Shown piece by piece: positions 1 through 7,566 of a DNA stretch of 31,719 bases. The translations under genes and the position numbers were made by a program. The notes under the pieces were generated by a model, which was not told the origin of the DNA, did not search any database, and worked only from the letters and a program-made list of their open reading frames with translations. This DNA comes from UMGS172 sp045648145. Its GTDB lineage: Bacteria; Bacillota; Clostridia; Oscillospirales; Acutalibacteraceae. The stretch covers positions 1 to 31,719 of the forward strand of contig JAZRNK010000103.1 of NCBI GenBank assembly GCA_045648145.1, written 5' to 3'. Positions within the stretch are counted from its first letter, which is position 1; the number at the start of each line of letters is the position of its first letter.

Positions 1-1
1 T

Positions 2-619
2 TATACATCCGAAGATACAGAATTTATACGCATTAATTATGAATATGTAATAGTAGGCTTTGCATGGTATACCTTTTCAATTAAATATCCCGCAGCACAA
101 AGCGAAACTTATGAAGGTGTATTTGATTCAATAGTGAATTCAATTGAGTTTAAAACAGAACAAGCCAATACACCAAGTTACAAGAGTTTTTTAGATGACT
201 TAAAAAACAACAAAATGGATTTGTATTATTCTGTAAAAGATATTGATAGAAATAATATTGATGATTTGCTTATTCTTGAAAACACAAAATTATCTATTTA
301 CACATGCGAAAACTCTATTGAATTAATTGGTGAACAAGATTTTCTCACTGGTACTGTTAGATTTTTTAGTTCAGAAAACATTAATTATCCTGGTATATTT
401 TATTTCACAGTTGGTGGTGGAGTAGATCATTACGGATATATGACAATTAAAGATAAAAAACTTTCATTTGAAAATTTATGGGAAGAAAATTATGCAACTG
501 AACCGCAGGATAGTAACAATCGTATAAAAGAGTTATCGTCTAACAAAGATTTAATTTCTGAATCAAAAAAGTTGTATAATAAAAATGCCGATATCAAATT
601 TGTATCTTTAAAACAATAA
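2..619 (+). CDS. Unrecognised protein with VCBS/FG-GAP-like C-terminal half, 5' end outside window
   Basis: The frame is open from base 2 without a stop, so this is the C-terminal 205 residues of a longer gene. The first in-frame GTG, at 134, is internal rather than a real start. The first 45 residues (YTFSIKYP, then FDSIVNSIEF) resemble the end of a DUF1795/PsbP-like fold. The rest carries a DIDRNNIDDLLI segment followed by alternating short strands, a pattern seen in FG-GAP/VCBS-like extracellular repeats of clostridial proteins. The last 130 bases overlap the convergent gene that ends at 490. A secreted or surface location is inferred from the fold resemblance only; any signal peptide lies outside the window. 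Function unknown. Confidence 0.6.
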   Translation, partial: YTSEDTEFIRINYEYVIVGFAWYTFSIKYPAAQSETYEGVFDSIVNSIEFKTEQANTPSYKSFLDDLKNNKMDLYYSVKDIDRNNIDDLLILENTKLSIYTCENSIELIGEQDFLTGTVRFFSSENINYPGIFYFTVGGGVDHYGYMTIKDKKLSFENLWEENYATEPQDSNNRIKELSSNKDLISESKKLYNKNADIKFVSLKQ

Positions 620-1239
620 CTATAATCAAAAGTTGTAGTGCCGCATGACCACAAAAGCATATCTTCATGCTCTAATGCAGACGGACAGTATGGCGTCCAC
701 TCAATAGGTGTACTATCAAGTTTAGGCTCAGTCGCCATAAATAAAGCATTAAAGTAATTCACATCTTTTGTTGCCTGTACAAAATGACTGCACTGACGGT
801 CAAAGTTAAAGTTTTTAGATGAGTCAGTGTTGCCGATAAAAGCAGGCACATATCCGTATGCAGAAACAGTTTGTGCGAAAGAAATCATCCAGTTGTGATT
901 TATACTCCACTCAGGTTTAATTTCTGCAAATAATGCAATACCTGTACTTACAGGAACACCTAACTCCTTTGCGTTTTCTACTGCCTTTAGTGCATCTTCT
1001 GTTCCGTCAATGCTTGACACCTTTGCTTCGGTAAGGTCACGAATAACCAAACCGATTTTGCAATCCTTTTCTTTCAGAAACTTAATTTCCTCAGCAGTAA
1101 TTTTGTTTTCACCGCTAAGTGTTCTCATACAAAAGTCGGGAAAGCATTTTTGTCTTTTTACCCAGTCATACAATGTATAACCGTTTTTCAGCCTTTTATT
1201 GATAGGTGTAGCCGAATTAACACCGAAAATAGTTTTCAT
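490..1239 (-). CDS. DUF1906-type glycoside-hydrolase-like domain protein
   Basis: The 249-residue product starts at the ATG at 1239, which has AGAAAGGAAAA upstream; the longer in-frame start at 1281 has no such site. The N-terminus (MKTIFGVNSATPIN), CKIGLVIRD, GVPVSTGIALFAEI and YGYVPAFIGNTD follow the TIM-barrel strand order of DUF1906 (Rv2525c-like, related to GH25 lysozymes), in which a short acidic strand end usually forms the active site. There is no signal peptide. The recognisable domain ends near LLWSCGTTTF (about 630); the final 40 or so residues are read antisense to the convergent gene and may be an extension caused by loss of the original 3' end. It lies behind the terminator of the upstream operon, so it is probably transcribed separately. 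Family call moderate; substrate unknown. Confidence 0.6.
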   Translation of the reverse strand: MKTIFGVNSATPINKRLKNGYTLYDWVKRQKCFPDFCMRTLSGENKITAEEIKFLKEKDCKIGLVIRDLTEAKVSSIDGTEDALKAVENAKELGVPVSTGIALFAEIKPEWSINHNWMISFAQTVSAYGYVPAFIGNTDSSKNFNFDRQCSHFVQATKDVNYFNALFMATEPKLDSTPIEWTPYCPSALEHEDMLLWSCGTTTFDYSYCFKDTNLISAFLLYNFFDSEIKSLLDDNSFIRLLLSCGSVA

Positions 1240-1308
1240 TTTATAATTTTCCTTTCTATTTTGATTTTGATTAAAATGCAACTATTTTTGAAACCAGCGT
1301 TCTGATTT

Positions 1309-1322
1309 CTTGCAGCTGCAAG
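1309..1322. promoter_or_regulatory. 14-bp perfect palindrome upstream of the DUF1906 gene
   Basis: CTTGCAGCTGCAAG reads the same on both strands. It lies between the terminator at 1338-1362 and the DUF1906 start at 1239, where that gene's promoter should be. It could be a dimeric repressor site. No clear -35/-10 pair was found beside it. Confidence 0.3.
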
Positions 1323-1337
1323 TAAAGTATAAAAAAT

Positions 1338-1373
1338 AAACCGGACATGCTTTGTCCGGTTTAAAATTTTTTT
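1338..1373 (-). terminator. Rho-independent terminator of the biosynthetic operon (bidirectional form)
   Basis: A perfect 10-bp stem (AAACCGGACA / TGTCCGGTTT, 1338-1347 and 1353-1362) has a 5-nt loop. On the minus strand it is followed by a T-rich tract (1331-1337). T residues at 1367-1373 also flank it on the plus strand. It starts 13 bases after the stop of the 46-residue peptide gene, making that peptide the last member of the operon. Confidence 0.85.
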
Positions 1374-1374
1374 G

Positions 1375-1515
1375 CTATTTATTACACAATTTTTCAATAA
1401 TTGAACTCGGCAAAATAGGCGGCGGCACCTTATTAACAAAATTGCCAAATTCTACATTCTTTGAATCCTTAACTTTCGTTACTGGTATGTTTTTAGAATT
1501 ATTTTCGACAATCAT
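1375..1515 (-). CDS. 46-residue peptide, last gene of the biosynthetic operon; candidate precursor or acceptor peptide
   Basis: An ATG at 1515 opens a 46-codon frame ending in TAG at 1375. A near-ideal site (AAAAAAGGAG, about 6 nt spacing) precedes it, and it lies 24 bases behind the stop of the DNRLRE-like gene, so it is a real translated cistron. The peptide is polar and Lys/Asn/Val-rich in its first 30 residues (MIVENNSKNIPVTKVKDSKN). It then has a short C-terminal block (KVPPPILPSSII and EKLCNK) with three adjacent prolines, two serines and a single Cys44. It has no membrane segment and no signal peptide. A leader-plus-core RiPP precursor, or the substrate of the acyl-transfer genes upstream, is inference from position and size. 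I do not recognise a family. Confidence 0.7.
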   Translation of the reverse strand: MIVENNSKNIPVTKVKDSKNVEFGNFVNKVPPPILPSSIIEKLCNK

Positions 1516-1539
1516 TTTATTCTCCTTTTTTTCTGTTTA

Positions 1540-2670
1540 TTAATTGAAATTTATCTCAAAAATCTGAGGCACACAACAACTATCACCAGTAGCAAGAGCC
1601 GAAAAACCGCTTCCTTTGATTTTCGATTTTAAAATCAAGCCTTCAGAACGAATAATATAACCTGAATACGAATCGATAAGCAGGTCAGTTATATCAAGAG
1701 ATTGATAATTATCGTTTATTAAAGTATCAGAAATTGGCACTGAGGCTCTAATTTTATTATCCCAATTAGAACCAAAGCTGCAAAAACGAGCTGATACTTT
1801 ATATGCACTAAGCTCAACAAAGGAGTCACTTAATCTTGGTATATGCAAGATCGCTTTATTAACACGCTTATCCATAAGCTGAGAAAGCTTACTGTAGTCA
1901 ATTTTTGAATAAAGCCATTGTTCACCAAACTGTACAGTATTTCCTATAAAAGCTGTACCTCCAAATGCATTATTACTTTTAGGGTTATTACTTTCTACCG
2001 TCGTATCCTGAACAAGCTTGGGCTCATACATATTGACCTCAAACATTATCCAACTACATGAATCACAAGATGAGTTGATTTTTACTCTAAAACTACTATC
2101 GCTCAAGTTCTGATATGTAATACTTGCCGGTGATATAATCTTTTCTGCATCATCTGCTGCACCAATGCAGGAGATAGTTACAAAAGGTCTAAATTTATCA
2201 CTCATAAACGACAAATACTTATTATTAAACCGAATATCAATAGGCTTCCTGCTTACTTCTAAATCAAAAACAAACTCGGAACTATCCACAACAAAATGCT
2301 TATATACAATACCGTTAGTTGTGGGCGTTATAATATCTTTTCCGCATTTTACTTCACTTTCAGATATTTGTTTTATGAAACCATTTACATTCATTACACA
2401 ATAGCCCTCAGCGTTTTCAATACGAACATTATCAGATATTTCTATATTAGCATTACTGCCTACAGCAGACACCGTACTCCCGATTTTTTGAAATTTCATA
2501 TCAACCATTTTACGAGTATGAATGTTATAAATTGGGCTAGTAAAACAATATGCTGTTTTACTACCATTTTCTTCGTTTGCAACTAAAAAATACCTATTAG
2601 TATTTTTATAATCAATATCAAATGGCTTTCCTTTTCTAATATCACTTATCTGCAGTAAAACCGGTTTCAT
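1540..2670 (-). CDS. DNRLRE-like beta-sandwich domain protein
   Basis: The ATG at 2670 is chosen because AAGGTG lies 7 nt upstream; a GTG at 2679 would add three residues. The product has 376 residues. Its N-terminal 210 residues are beta-rich with no recognised family. From about residue 226 a segment beginning QDTTVESNNP, then AFGGTAFIGNT, WLYSKID and VNKAILHIPRL, resembles DNRLRE domains, a carbohydrate-module-like fold usually found in large secreted proteins. Here there is no signal peptide or membrane segment and several Cys residues, which suggests a cytoplasmic role. Its start overlaps the 3' end of the CYTH gene by 29 bases, indicating translational coupling. Role in the pathway unknown; a scaffold or substrate-binding part is possible. 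Confidence 0.6.
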   Translation of the reverse strand: MKPVLLQISDIRKGKPFDIDYKNTNRYFLVANEENGSKTAYCFTSPIYNIHTRKMVDMKFQKIGSTVSAVGSNANIEISDNVRIENAEGYCVMNVNGFIKQISESEVKCGKDIITPTTNGIVYKHFVVDSSEFVFDLEVSRKPIDIRFNNKYLSFMSDKFRPFVTISCIGAADDAEKIISPASITYQNLSDSSFRVKINSSCDSCSWIMFEVNMYEPKLVQDTTVESNNPKSNNAFGGTAFIGNTVQFGEQWLYSKIDYSKLSQLMDKRVNKAILHIPRLSDSFVELSAYKVSARFCSFGSNWDNKIRASVPISDTLINDNYQSLDITDLLIDSYSGYIIRSEGLILKSKIKGSGFSALATGDSCCVPQIFEINFN

Positions 2671-3259
2671 TACTATCACCTTCTTTCAAACTTTTAATAT
2701 AAGCTAATCTTTCGAAAAATCTCTGTGATTTACTTTTCACACACTTTTGTCTATCATAAAATTCACAAAAATCGAATTTATTATTAAGATTTTTAAACAA
2801 AAACTGTGCAATACGGCACACCGCCTTTTCTGCCTGTTGAGCGTACTGCGGCATATATTCAATTTCTATTTCAAAATCAACGCAATCCAAATAACGATTT
2901 TTATCAATAACTACCTCTATTTCCTTATTGCTAAAAATACATATTCTTTGTGTTGATAAACACCCTTGAAGCTTTAGCCCTTTATCACAAAACATACTGT
3001 CATCAAATTCGTTTTCAACCTCTATAGATGTTTCCACACTTGAATTATTGCCATTTAAACTGTGTTCCTTAATGGTTGCGGTGTACTTACCCTCTTTTTC
3101 ACGTATACGACACGTTATACTCTGAGAATTCATTTGTAAATCATCCGTATCATAATAAAAATTAACCTGCTTATGTATAACAGGCCTTTTACATAACGCC
3201 TGGCGTATCACTATAAATTCTTGCAAAGAAATCGGTATTTTTTTCTCATATTCAACCAT
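2642..3259 (-). CDS. CYTH-domain triphosphate tunnel metalloenzyme
   Basis: This 205-residue protein opens with MVEYEKKIPI, containing the ExExK signature (Glu3, Glu5, Lys7) that coordinates metal and triphosphate in CYTH enzymes. FYYDT, RIREKEGKYTATIKEH and the late DFEIEIEY supply the other charged strands of the tunnel. Family members hydrolyse or make products from triphosphates: thiamine triphosphate, inorganic tripolyphosphate, or ATP to cAMP (class IV cyclase). The substrate cannot be read from sequence. GGAGG sits 5 nt before the ATG at 3259. The gene lies 2 bases behind the acyl ligase and overlaps the next gene. An operon that also holds a nucleotidyltransferase and a nucleotide-kinase-like protein suggests a pathway-specific triphosphate substrate (inference). 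Confidence 0.8.
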   Translation of the reverse strand: MVEYEKKIPISLQEFIVIRQALCKRPVIHKQVNFYYDTDDLQMNSQSITCRIREKEGKYTATIKEHSLNGNNSSVETSIEVENEFDDSMFCDKGLKLQGCLSTQRICIFSNKEIEVVIDKNRYLDCVDFEIEIEYMPQYAQQAEKAVCRIAQFLFKNLNNKFDFCEFYDRQKCVKSKSQRFFERLAYIKSLKEGDSNETGFTADK

Positions 3260-3261
3260 TT

Positions 3262-4629
3262 TTACCTCCGTATAATCTTTCCTGAAACATTCTTCGGCAA
3301 CTCATCCATTAATTCTATAACAGTAGGTATTTGAAACACTGGTAACAATTCAATACAAAGTTGCTTCACTTGTGCAGTATCAGTAAAATCACCTGTAAGC
3401 TTTAATCCAATTTCATTGCCGGTTTTAGAATTTTCTATCTTGTACGCCACAACCTCTCTAACACGTTTATCAGTCTTAAGTAAATCCTCAATTTCACGAG
3501 GATAAATGTTCATTCCCGCACGAATTATAAGGTCATCACAACGTCCCTTTATTTTTAATAAACCTTTAGAATTAATAACACCAATATCGCCAGTACATAA
3601 CCAACCATTTTTAAACACTTTACGAGTCAATACTGAATCGTTATAATAACCTGCCATAATATTCTTACCTTTAATCCACAAAACACCCTCTTCATTAATA
3701 TCAGCATGTGTACCATCAAACTTTAATAATTTTATATGAACAGATTTTAATGGAATACCCACACAATCTATATTATCAGAAAACAATTTAGGTGCCAAAA
3801 AACTTACCCTTGGTGAAGCCTCTGTAAGCCCATATACATGATATATCTCCGCATATTCAAATGAACTCAGAATACGTTTTCCTACTTCAAGGCTTAAGCA
3901 TTCGCCACTAACACAAATTTTCTTTAAAGGCATATCAGAATTAGAACGATTAAATCTCGACAGCATATCAAGCAATGTCGGAGTTGCACAAAATACTGTG
4001 ATTTTTAAATCCTTTATCATATTTAATAACATCTGAGGATTAAATTTCTCTGAGCAAAAAAATATCTTTGTTCCGTTAAAAAGAGCTGTCAAAAATTCAC
4101 CGGTGAGAACAGCACAATGATAAAGCGGACGTGCAATCAAAATAGAATCATCATCACTAATATTAAAATAATTGCTGATATCCTTTAAATTAGAAATAAT
4201 ATTTTTTTCTGTTAACATCGCACCCTTTGGCTTTCCGGTAGTGCCCGAAGTACACATAATCAAAGCCGGATGCTTTTTAGGACTTGAATATTGCGATTTT
4301 TTCAGGTGAATAATCTGCAATTCTCCATCAGTATCTGTAATAATTGACGTCAGACTTATCATATCGAGTATTTTGTTACAATAAATCTCCCCATACCTTA
4401 AAGAAAGAGGTACTGCTGTAACCCTAGCCGCAAAGCAACTCAGCAAAGCTTTGGCTGCCATCATTTCAGAATTGCAAAGTATTGCACAACACTTTTCATT
4501 AGACAAATTCTTAGAAAACATCTCAACAAAAATCACTAAATTTGCATTAGTTATTGAATTGTCACCCTCACTAATTGTTTGCTTCGGTTTTTTTAACATT
4601 GCTTTCTTTAATAATCTCCATAACCTCAT
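3262..4629 (-). CDS. AMP-forming acyl ligase (ANL superfamily), probable acyl-ACP ligase
   Basis: The 455-residue product has the full ANL motif set: P-loop TSGTTGKPKGAM (residues 127-138), YHVYGLTEASPR (A5), GWLCTGDIG with KGRCDDLIIRAGMNIYPREIE (A7-A8), and PKNVSGKIIRR at the very end with catalytic Lys451 in A10. These enzymes adenylate a carboxylate with ATP and pass it to CoA or to a carrier-protein phosphopantetheine. The short N-terminal region resembles standalone acyl-CoA/acyl-ACP ligases rather than NRPS modules. An ACP gene two cistrons upstream makes the ACP the likely acceptor. GGAAGGAAAG precedes the ATG at 4629, which is 1 base behind the previous stop. Fatty versus amino acid substrate cannot be decided by eye. 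Confidence 0.88.
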   Translation of the reverse strand: MRLWRLLKKAMLKKPKQTISEGDNSITNANLVIFVEMFSKNLSNEKCCAILCNSEMMAAKALLSCFAARVTAVPLSLRYGEIYCNKILDMISLTSIITDTDGELQIIHLKKSQYSSPKKHPALIMCTSGTTGKPKGAMLTEKNIISNLKDISNYFNISDDDSILIARPLYHCAVLTGEFLTALFNGTKIFFCSEKFNPQMLLNMIKDLKITVFCATPTLLDMLSRFNRSNSDMPLKKICVSGECLSLEVGKRILSSFEYAEIYHVYGLTEASPRVSFLAPKLFSDNIDCVGIPLKSVHIKLLKFDGTHADINEEGVLWIKGKNIMAGYYNDSVLTRKVFKNGWLCTGDIGVINSKGLLKIKGRCDDLIIRAGMNIYPREIEDLLKTDKRVREVVAYKIENSKTGNEIGLKLTGDFTDTAQVKQLCIELLPVFQIPTVIELMDELPKNVSGKIIRR

Positions 4630-4630
4630 A

Positions 4631-5626
4631 TTAACGACTTTCCTTCCATTTGTTTATATAATCTTCAAGTATTTCACGCTCTTTTTGTTCTATCAATATC
4701 AAATTGTCACGTATAATTGGTAACACGGAATCTTTTCGACGCATATGATGTGCAGCATACAACATACGCATTCTGTTTGACAGATCAACAATTTTCTCAT
4801 ATTCAGTACAAATATCTTTTGATAGCTTTAACACATCTTCTAATTTTTGTAGACGTTCATACATAGTTAATTTATGTTCCCAAACAAGTCTAAAGACACG
4901 CCAATCCATTTTTTCATATGGTATTGAGCCATCAATAAGCTTTTCAACATATTTAGCAAGGTATGTATGGACAACTATTCCACAAACTTCTCCATCTCCA
5001 TCAAAAGGATATTTCGCAATATTAGAATCTAAGTATTCATCAAGATGTTCAAAAATTTTTTCCGTATAAAATCTAACAATATAATTACATGGTTTAATTG
5101 CACATATATCACCAAACTCCTGTTTTTTGAACATCACTTTTCGCCCTTTTTCAAAAGACTTTTGTGATGTCCAAAATTTCTGATATCTCCAATTTTCATC
5201 ATATGCATATAAGCAAAATGTTTTATCGTTTTGATTATATCCACATATCATTCCATCGTGAGAAAAATGTCTTTTACCATACCAGCTCTTGCCTTCAACA
5301 TAATAATCATCAACCTTATCAAAACATACATAATAGCCATCATCAAGCAAGTTGCATATTAATTTATTCACGCATCCATCTAAATATCTTGTAGAAAACC
5401 AAAGCTTACTCAAATGCGGATTTTCAACCCAACGTGTGTTTTTAATCTCAAGTTTAGGTGTTGTAAAGCCTGTAAGGAAATCTCTGGTACATGTAAGAAC
5501 GACACTGTTATTAATATACCAATTTCTAACAGAGGGATTACTAACGGCAATAGCTGCTCCTATTGCTTGTTTGTGATATGTACTAAAAACAGGCGTTGCC
5601 AATGGCAATTCAACTATTTTCTTCAT
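4631..5626 (-). CDS. BtrH N-terminal-domain-like protein, probable acyl-ACP-dependent acyltransferase
   Basis: The 331-residue product resembles the butirosin protein H N-terminal family: an early conserved block (ELPLATPVFSTYHKQ), DDGYYVCFDKVDDYYV near residue 95, and the diagnostic RHFSHDGMICGYN with His123-Asp124 and Gly129-Tyr130. In butirosin biosynthesis BtrH transfers an acyl group from the carrier protein BtrI to an amine. The C-terminal half (about 190-331) is helical, charged and not recognised. Start is the ATG at 5626, with GGGTG 7 nt upstream; ATG 5632 and GTG 5635 are alternatives. It overlaps the ACP gene and abuts the ligase gene, giving an ACP, transferase, ligase order. Inference: it moves the ACP-bound acyl group to a peptide or small-molecule amine. 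Confidence 0.65.
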   Translation of the reverse strand: MKKIVELPLATPVFSTYHKQAIGAAIAVSNPSVRNWYINNSVVLTCTRDFLTGFTTPKLEIKNTRWVENPHLSKLWFSTRYLDGCVNKLICNLLDDGYYVCFDKVDDYYVEGKSWYGKRHFSHDGMICGYNQNDKTFCLYAYDENWRYQKFWTSQKSFEKGRKVMFKKQEFGDICAIKPCNYIVRFYTEKIFEHLDEYLDSNIAKYPFDGDGEVCGIVVHTYLAKYVEKLIDGSIPYEKMDWRVFRLVWEHKLTMYERLQKLEDVLKLSKDICTEYEKIVDLSNRMRMLYAAHHMRRKDSVLPIIRDNLILIEQKEREILEDYINKWKESR

Positions 5627-5864
5627 TTTCATCACCCAGATATGTTTGTGCTAAATCAATAACGTCTTGCACAACAACAAGATCAAACGGATTCATATCC
5701 GCCTCATCAAGTTCTATTTTTAATTTGTCTTCTAGTTCAACCAACAATGTAACCATCATTAAACTATCTAATCCTAAATCACTTTGGAGATTATCAGTAG
5801 AATTGACATTATCGCTGCCACTTAAATCCTCAATAATGCTAATTATTTTGTTTTTTGTGTTCAT
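5610..5864 (-). CDS. Acyl carrier protein
   Basis: This 84-residue acidic four-helix carrier has the phosphopantetheine site LGLDSLMM, with Ser34 as the attachment residue. Length and acidity match type II ACPs. It is a second, pathway-dedicated ACP, since it sits in the accessory operon rather than with fatty-acid synthesis genes. AAAGGA is 11 nt upstream of the ATG at 5864. It overlaps the kinase gene upstream by 26 bases and the BtrH-like gene downstream by 17 bases, so the three are translationally coupled. It is the likely partner of the ligase (loading) and the BtrH-like protein (unloading). A phosphopantetheinyl transferase is not in the window and would come from the cell. Confidence 0.93.
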   Translation of the reverse strand: MNTKNKIISIIEDLSGSDNVNSTDNLQSDLGLDSLMMVTLLVELEDKLKIELDEADMNPFDLVVVQDVIDLAQTYLGDENEENS

Positions 5865-6495
5865 TTTTTATTATCCTTTCAACATTTTCTTTTACAATTT
5901 CATAAGTTTCTTCTTCACTCATTTTTGTTGAAATAAGTATTCCTTTGTTTGCTTTGCAAATATTAATATATTCATCATGTAGTTTATTTTGAAGATTAAC
6001 ATCTATATATCTATCTTTTTCATCTGCACGTTTGCGCACACGTGAAATAGCCACTTCCACAGGCACATCAAGAAAGAAAGCTAAATCAGGTCTTATTACA
6101 GACTCTGCCACTTCATATATCCATCTGTCATCTTTAAATCCTCTAGCTCTCAAATTTGCTAAACACGAATAAAAATATCTATCACTTATAACTATTTCAC
6201 CTTGTTGCATTACTGGCTCAATAATTTTATTCACATGTTGTAAGCGGTCACTTGCAGCAAGCAATGAAAGACTTCTATAATCGTAAGCATCGTGATTAGG
6301 ATTATCCATATATGTACGAAAAATATCAGAGCTTCTGACATAATCAGTTGGCTGTTTTGTTAAAAAAACTTTGTGTTCCTGTATAAGCTCGGCAAAAAGT
6401 CGTCTTATCATAGTGGTTTTTCCACAGCCATCGAGTCCACAAAATGTTATCAGAAATCCTTTTGTGTTGTTCTGCCTCATTTTTAAAGCTTTCAT
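5839..6495 (-). CDS. Thymidylate-kinase-like P-loop nucleotide kinase
   Basis: The 218-residue protein has Walker A GLDGCGKTT near its start, the DRYFYSCLANLRARG segment with the DR motif of thymidylate kinases, and FFLDVPVEVAISRVRKR with KDRYID as the lid region. Housekeeping Tmk makes dTDP from dTMP. This copy lies inside an accessory operon, 3 bases behind the nucleotidyltransferase gene and overlapping the ACP gene. A paralogue for a pathway nucleotide or another phosphoryl acceptor is therefore as likely as true Tmk. GAGGTG precedes the ATG at 6495. The fold call is firm; the substrate is open. Confidence 0.85.
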   Translation of the reverse strand: MKALKMRQNNTKGFLITFCGLDGCGKTTMIRRLFAELIQEHKVFLTKQPTDYVRSSDIFRTYMDNPNHDAYDYRSLSLLAASDRLQHVNKIIEPVMQQGEIVISDRYFYSCLANLRARGFKDDRWIYEVAESVIRPDLAFFLDVPVEVAISRVRKRADEKDRYIDVNLQNKLHDEYINICKANKGILISTKMSEEETYEIVKENVERIIKNEHKKQNN

Positions 6496-6498
6496 TAT

Positions 6499-7566
6499 TC
6501 ACACCTCGATCAACAAATTTTTACGATCATCCGCAAATAATCGCTCAAAAACATTCTTTTCAGTATACATATACATCTTTTTATCTTTTGGGGAGAAAAC
6601 TCTATGAATAAAATCATAGTCCTCGCCCAATATTTTCTTGGATATATCTACGCTATACTTATTTTCCATATCAAATAATTGTGATGTTTGAATAATCACA
6701 AACGCACACACTTTTTCCATTTGCAATTCTTTACAGCGATCAAACATCTTTTTCACAGCTTCCTGTGTCATATCCTCGAGAAGCATATAAATATCACAAT
6801 ACTTATATAACGTCATATCTCTTCGCATTTCGACCCAAGGAAGCGTTGTTGCCTCTTTATACAAATGACTACAAAGATGTATGAAAAAATCACACTCATC
6901 AAGCGTTTTGACTTTTATTTCCTTGACCTGTTTTGTTATCACACGGTCAATAATATCCCTTAAAACACTTTCTTGCCCTGATTTATAGTCAAGTGAAAAA
7001 TTAATATCCACTTCCAAATATTTCATATCCTCAAAATTCATTTTTTTAATATACGGTACTGTTTCGCCTCGTGTCATTTTAGACTCAATTATTTCTTTTC
7101 GTGTGGCCGGTTCAAATTCGCCATTCCGAATATATCCTTGCATAAACCCGGCATCAGACAACACCTTCCCTATTTTTGTCACATCTTCAGGCAAGACTAG
7201 CAAATCAATATCATTAGATGTACGATAACCTTCCGGATAATATTGACATAAATATGCTCCTTTAAGCATTGCATACTTACATGTGCATTTTTCTAAAATC
7301 TCTGTTAAGTACTTTACGGAACTGTAAAAATCTTTATTTTTTCTAATGTTTTTTTCATAAGCATCCCTTAGTGAATTCCTAAATTCTCGGGAAATTAAAC
7401 CCAAAGCTTTATTACTTTTTAAAGTGCCATACGCTATCGCTTGCATTCTGTTAAAAAACAAATGACCAAGAACATTCGGTTTTGCCGCATCAAGCATTTC
7501 CTTATCAAAACTGTCAGCTTTAAAACTACACAATGCTTTAAATAGTTGTTTTTCTTTTTTGTTCAT
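6499..7566 (-). CDS. Nucleotidyltransferase-fold protein (NTP_transf_5-like)
   Basis: This 355-residue protein carries KYAMLKGAYLCQYYPEGYR followed by SNDIDLLV; Asp119 and Asp121 form the metal-binding pair of the nucleotidyltransferase fold, after the LKG segment typical of the uncharacterised NTP_transf_5 family. An acidic strand VDINF near residue 187 could supply the third carboxylate. Relatives occur in RiPP gene clusters, including lasso-peptide clusters, where they act in tailoring. AGAAAGGAAA precedes the ATG at 7566, and the gene overlaps the regulator by 29 bases. NMP transfer to a pathway intermediate is inferred from the fold; the substrate is unknown. Confidence 0.72.
   Translation of the reverse strand: MNKKEKQLFKALCSFKADSFDKEMLDAAKPNVLGHLFFNRMQAIAYGTLKSNKALGLISREFRNSLRDAYEKNIRKNKDFYSSVKYLTEILEKCTCKYAMLKGAYLCQYYPEGYRTSNDIDLLVLPEDVTKIGKVLSDAGFMQGYIRNGEFEPATRKEIIESKMTRGETVPYIKKMNFEDMKYLEVDINFSLDYKSGQESVLRDIIDRVITKQVKEIKVKTLDECDFFIHLCSHLYKEATTLPWVEMRRDMTLYKYCDIYMLLEDMTQEAVKKMFDRCKELQMEKVCAFVIIQTSQLFDMENKYSVDISKKILGEDYDFIHRVFSPKDKKMYMYTEKNVFERLFADDRKNLLIEV

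Noticed and set aside
1236..1448. 70-residue minus-strand frame
   Set aside because: It runs through the terminator hairpin and out of frame with the better-supported 46-residue gene; no ribosome binding site.
5164..5931. Plus-strand frames opposite the BtrH-like, ACP and kinase genes
   Set aside because: No ribosome binding sites, no recognisable domains and complete overlap with well-supported minus-strand genes.
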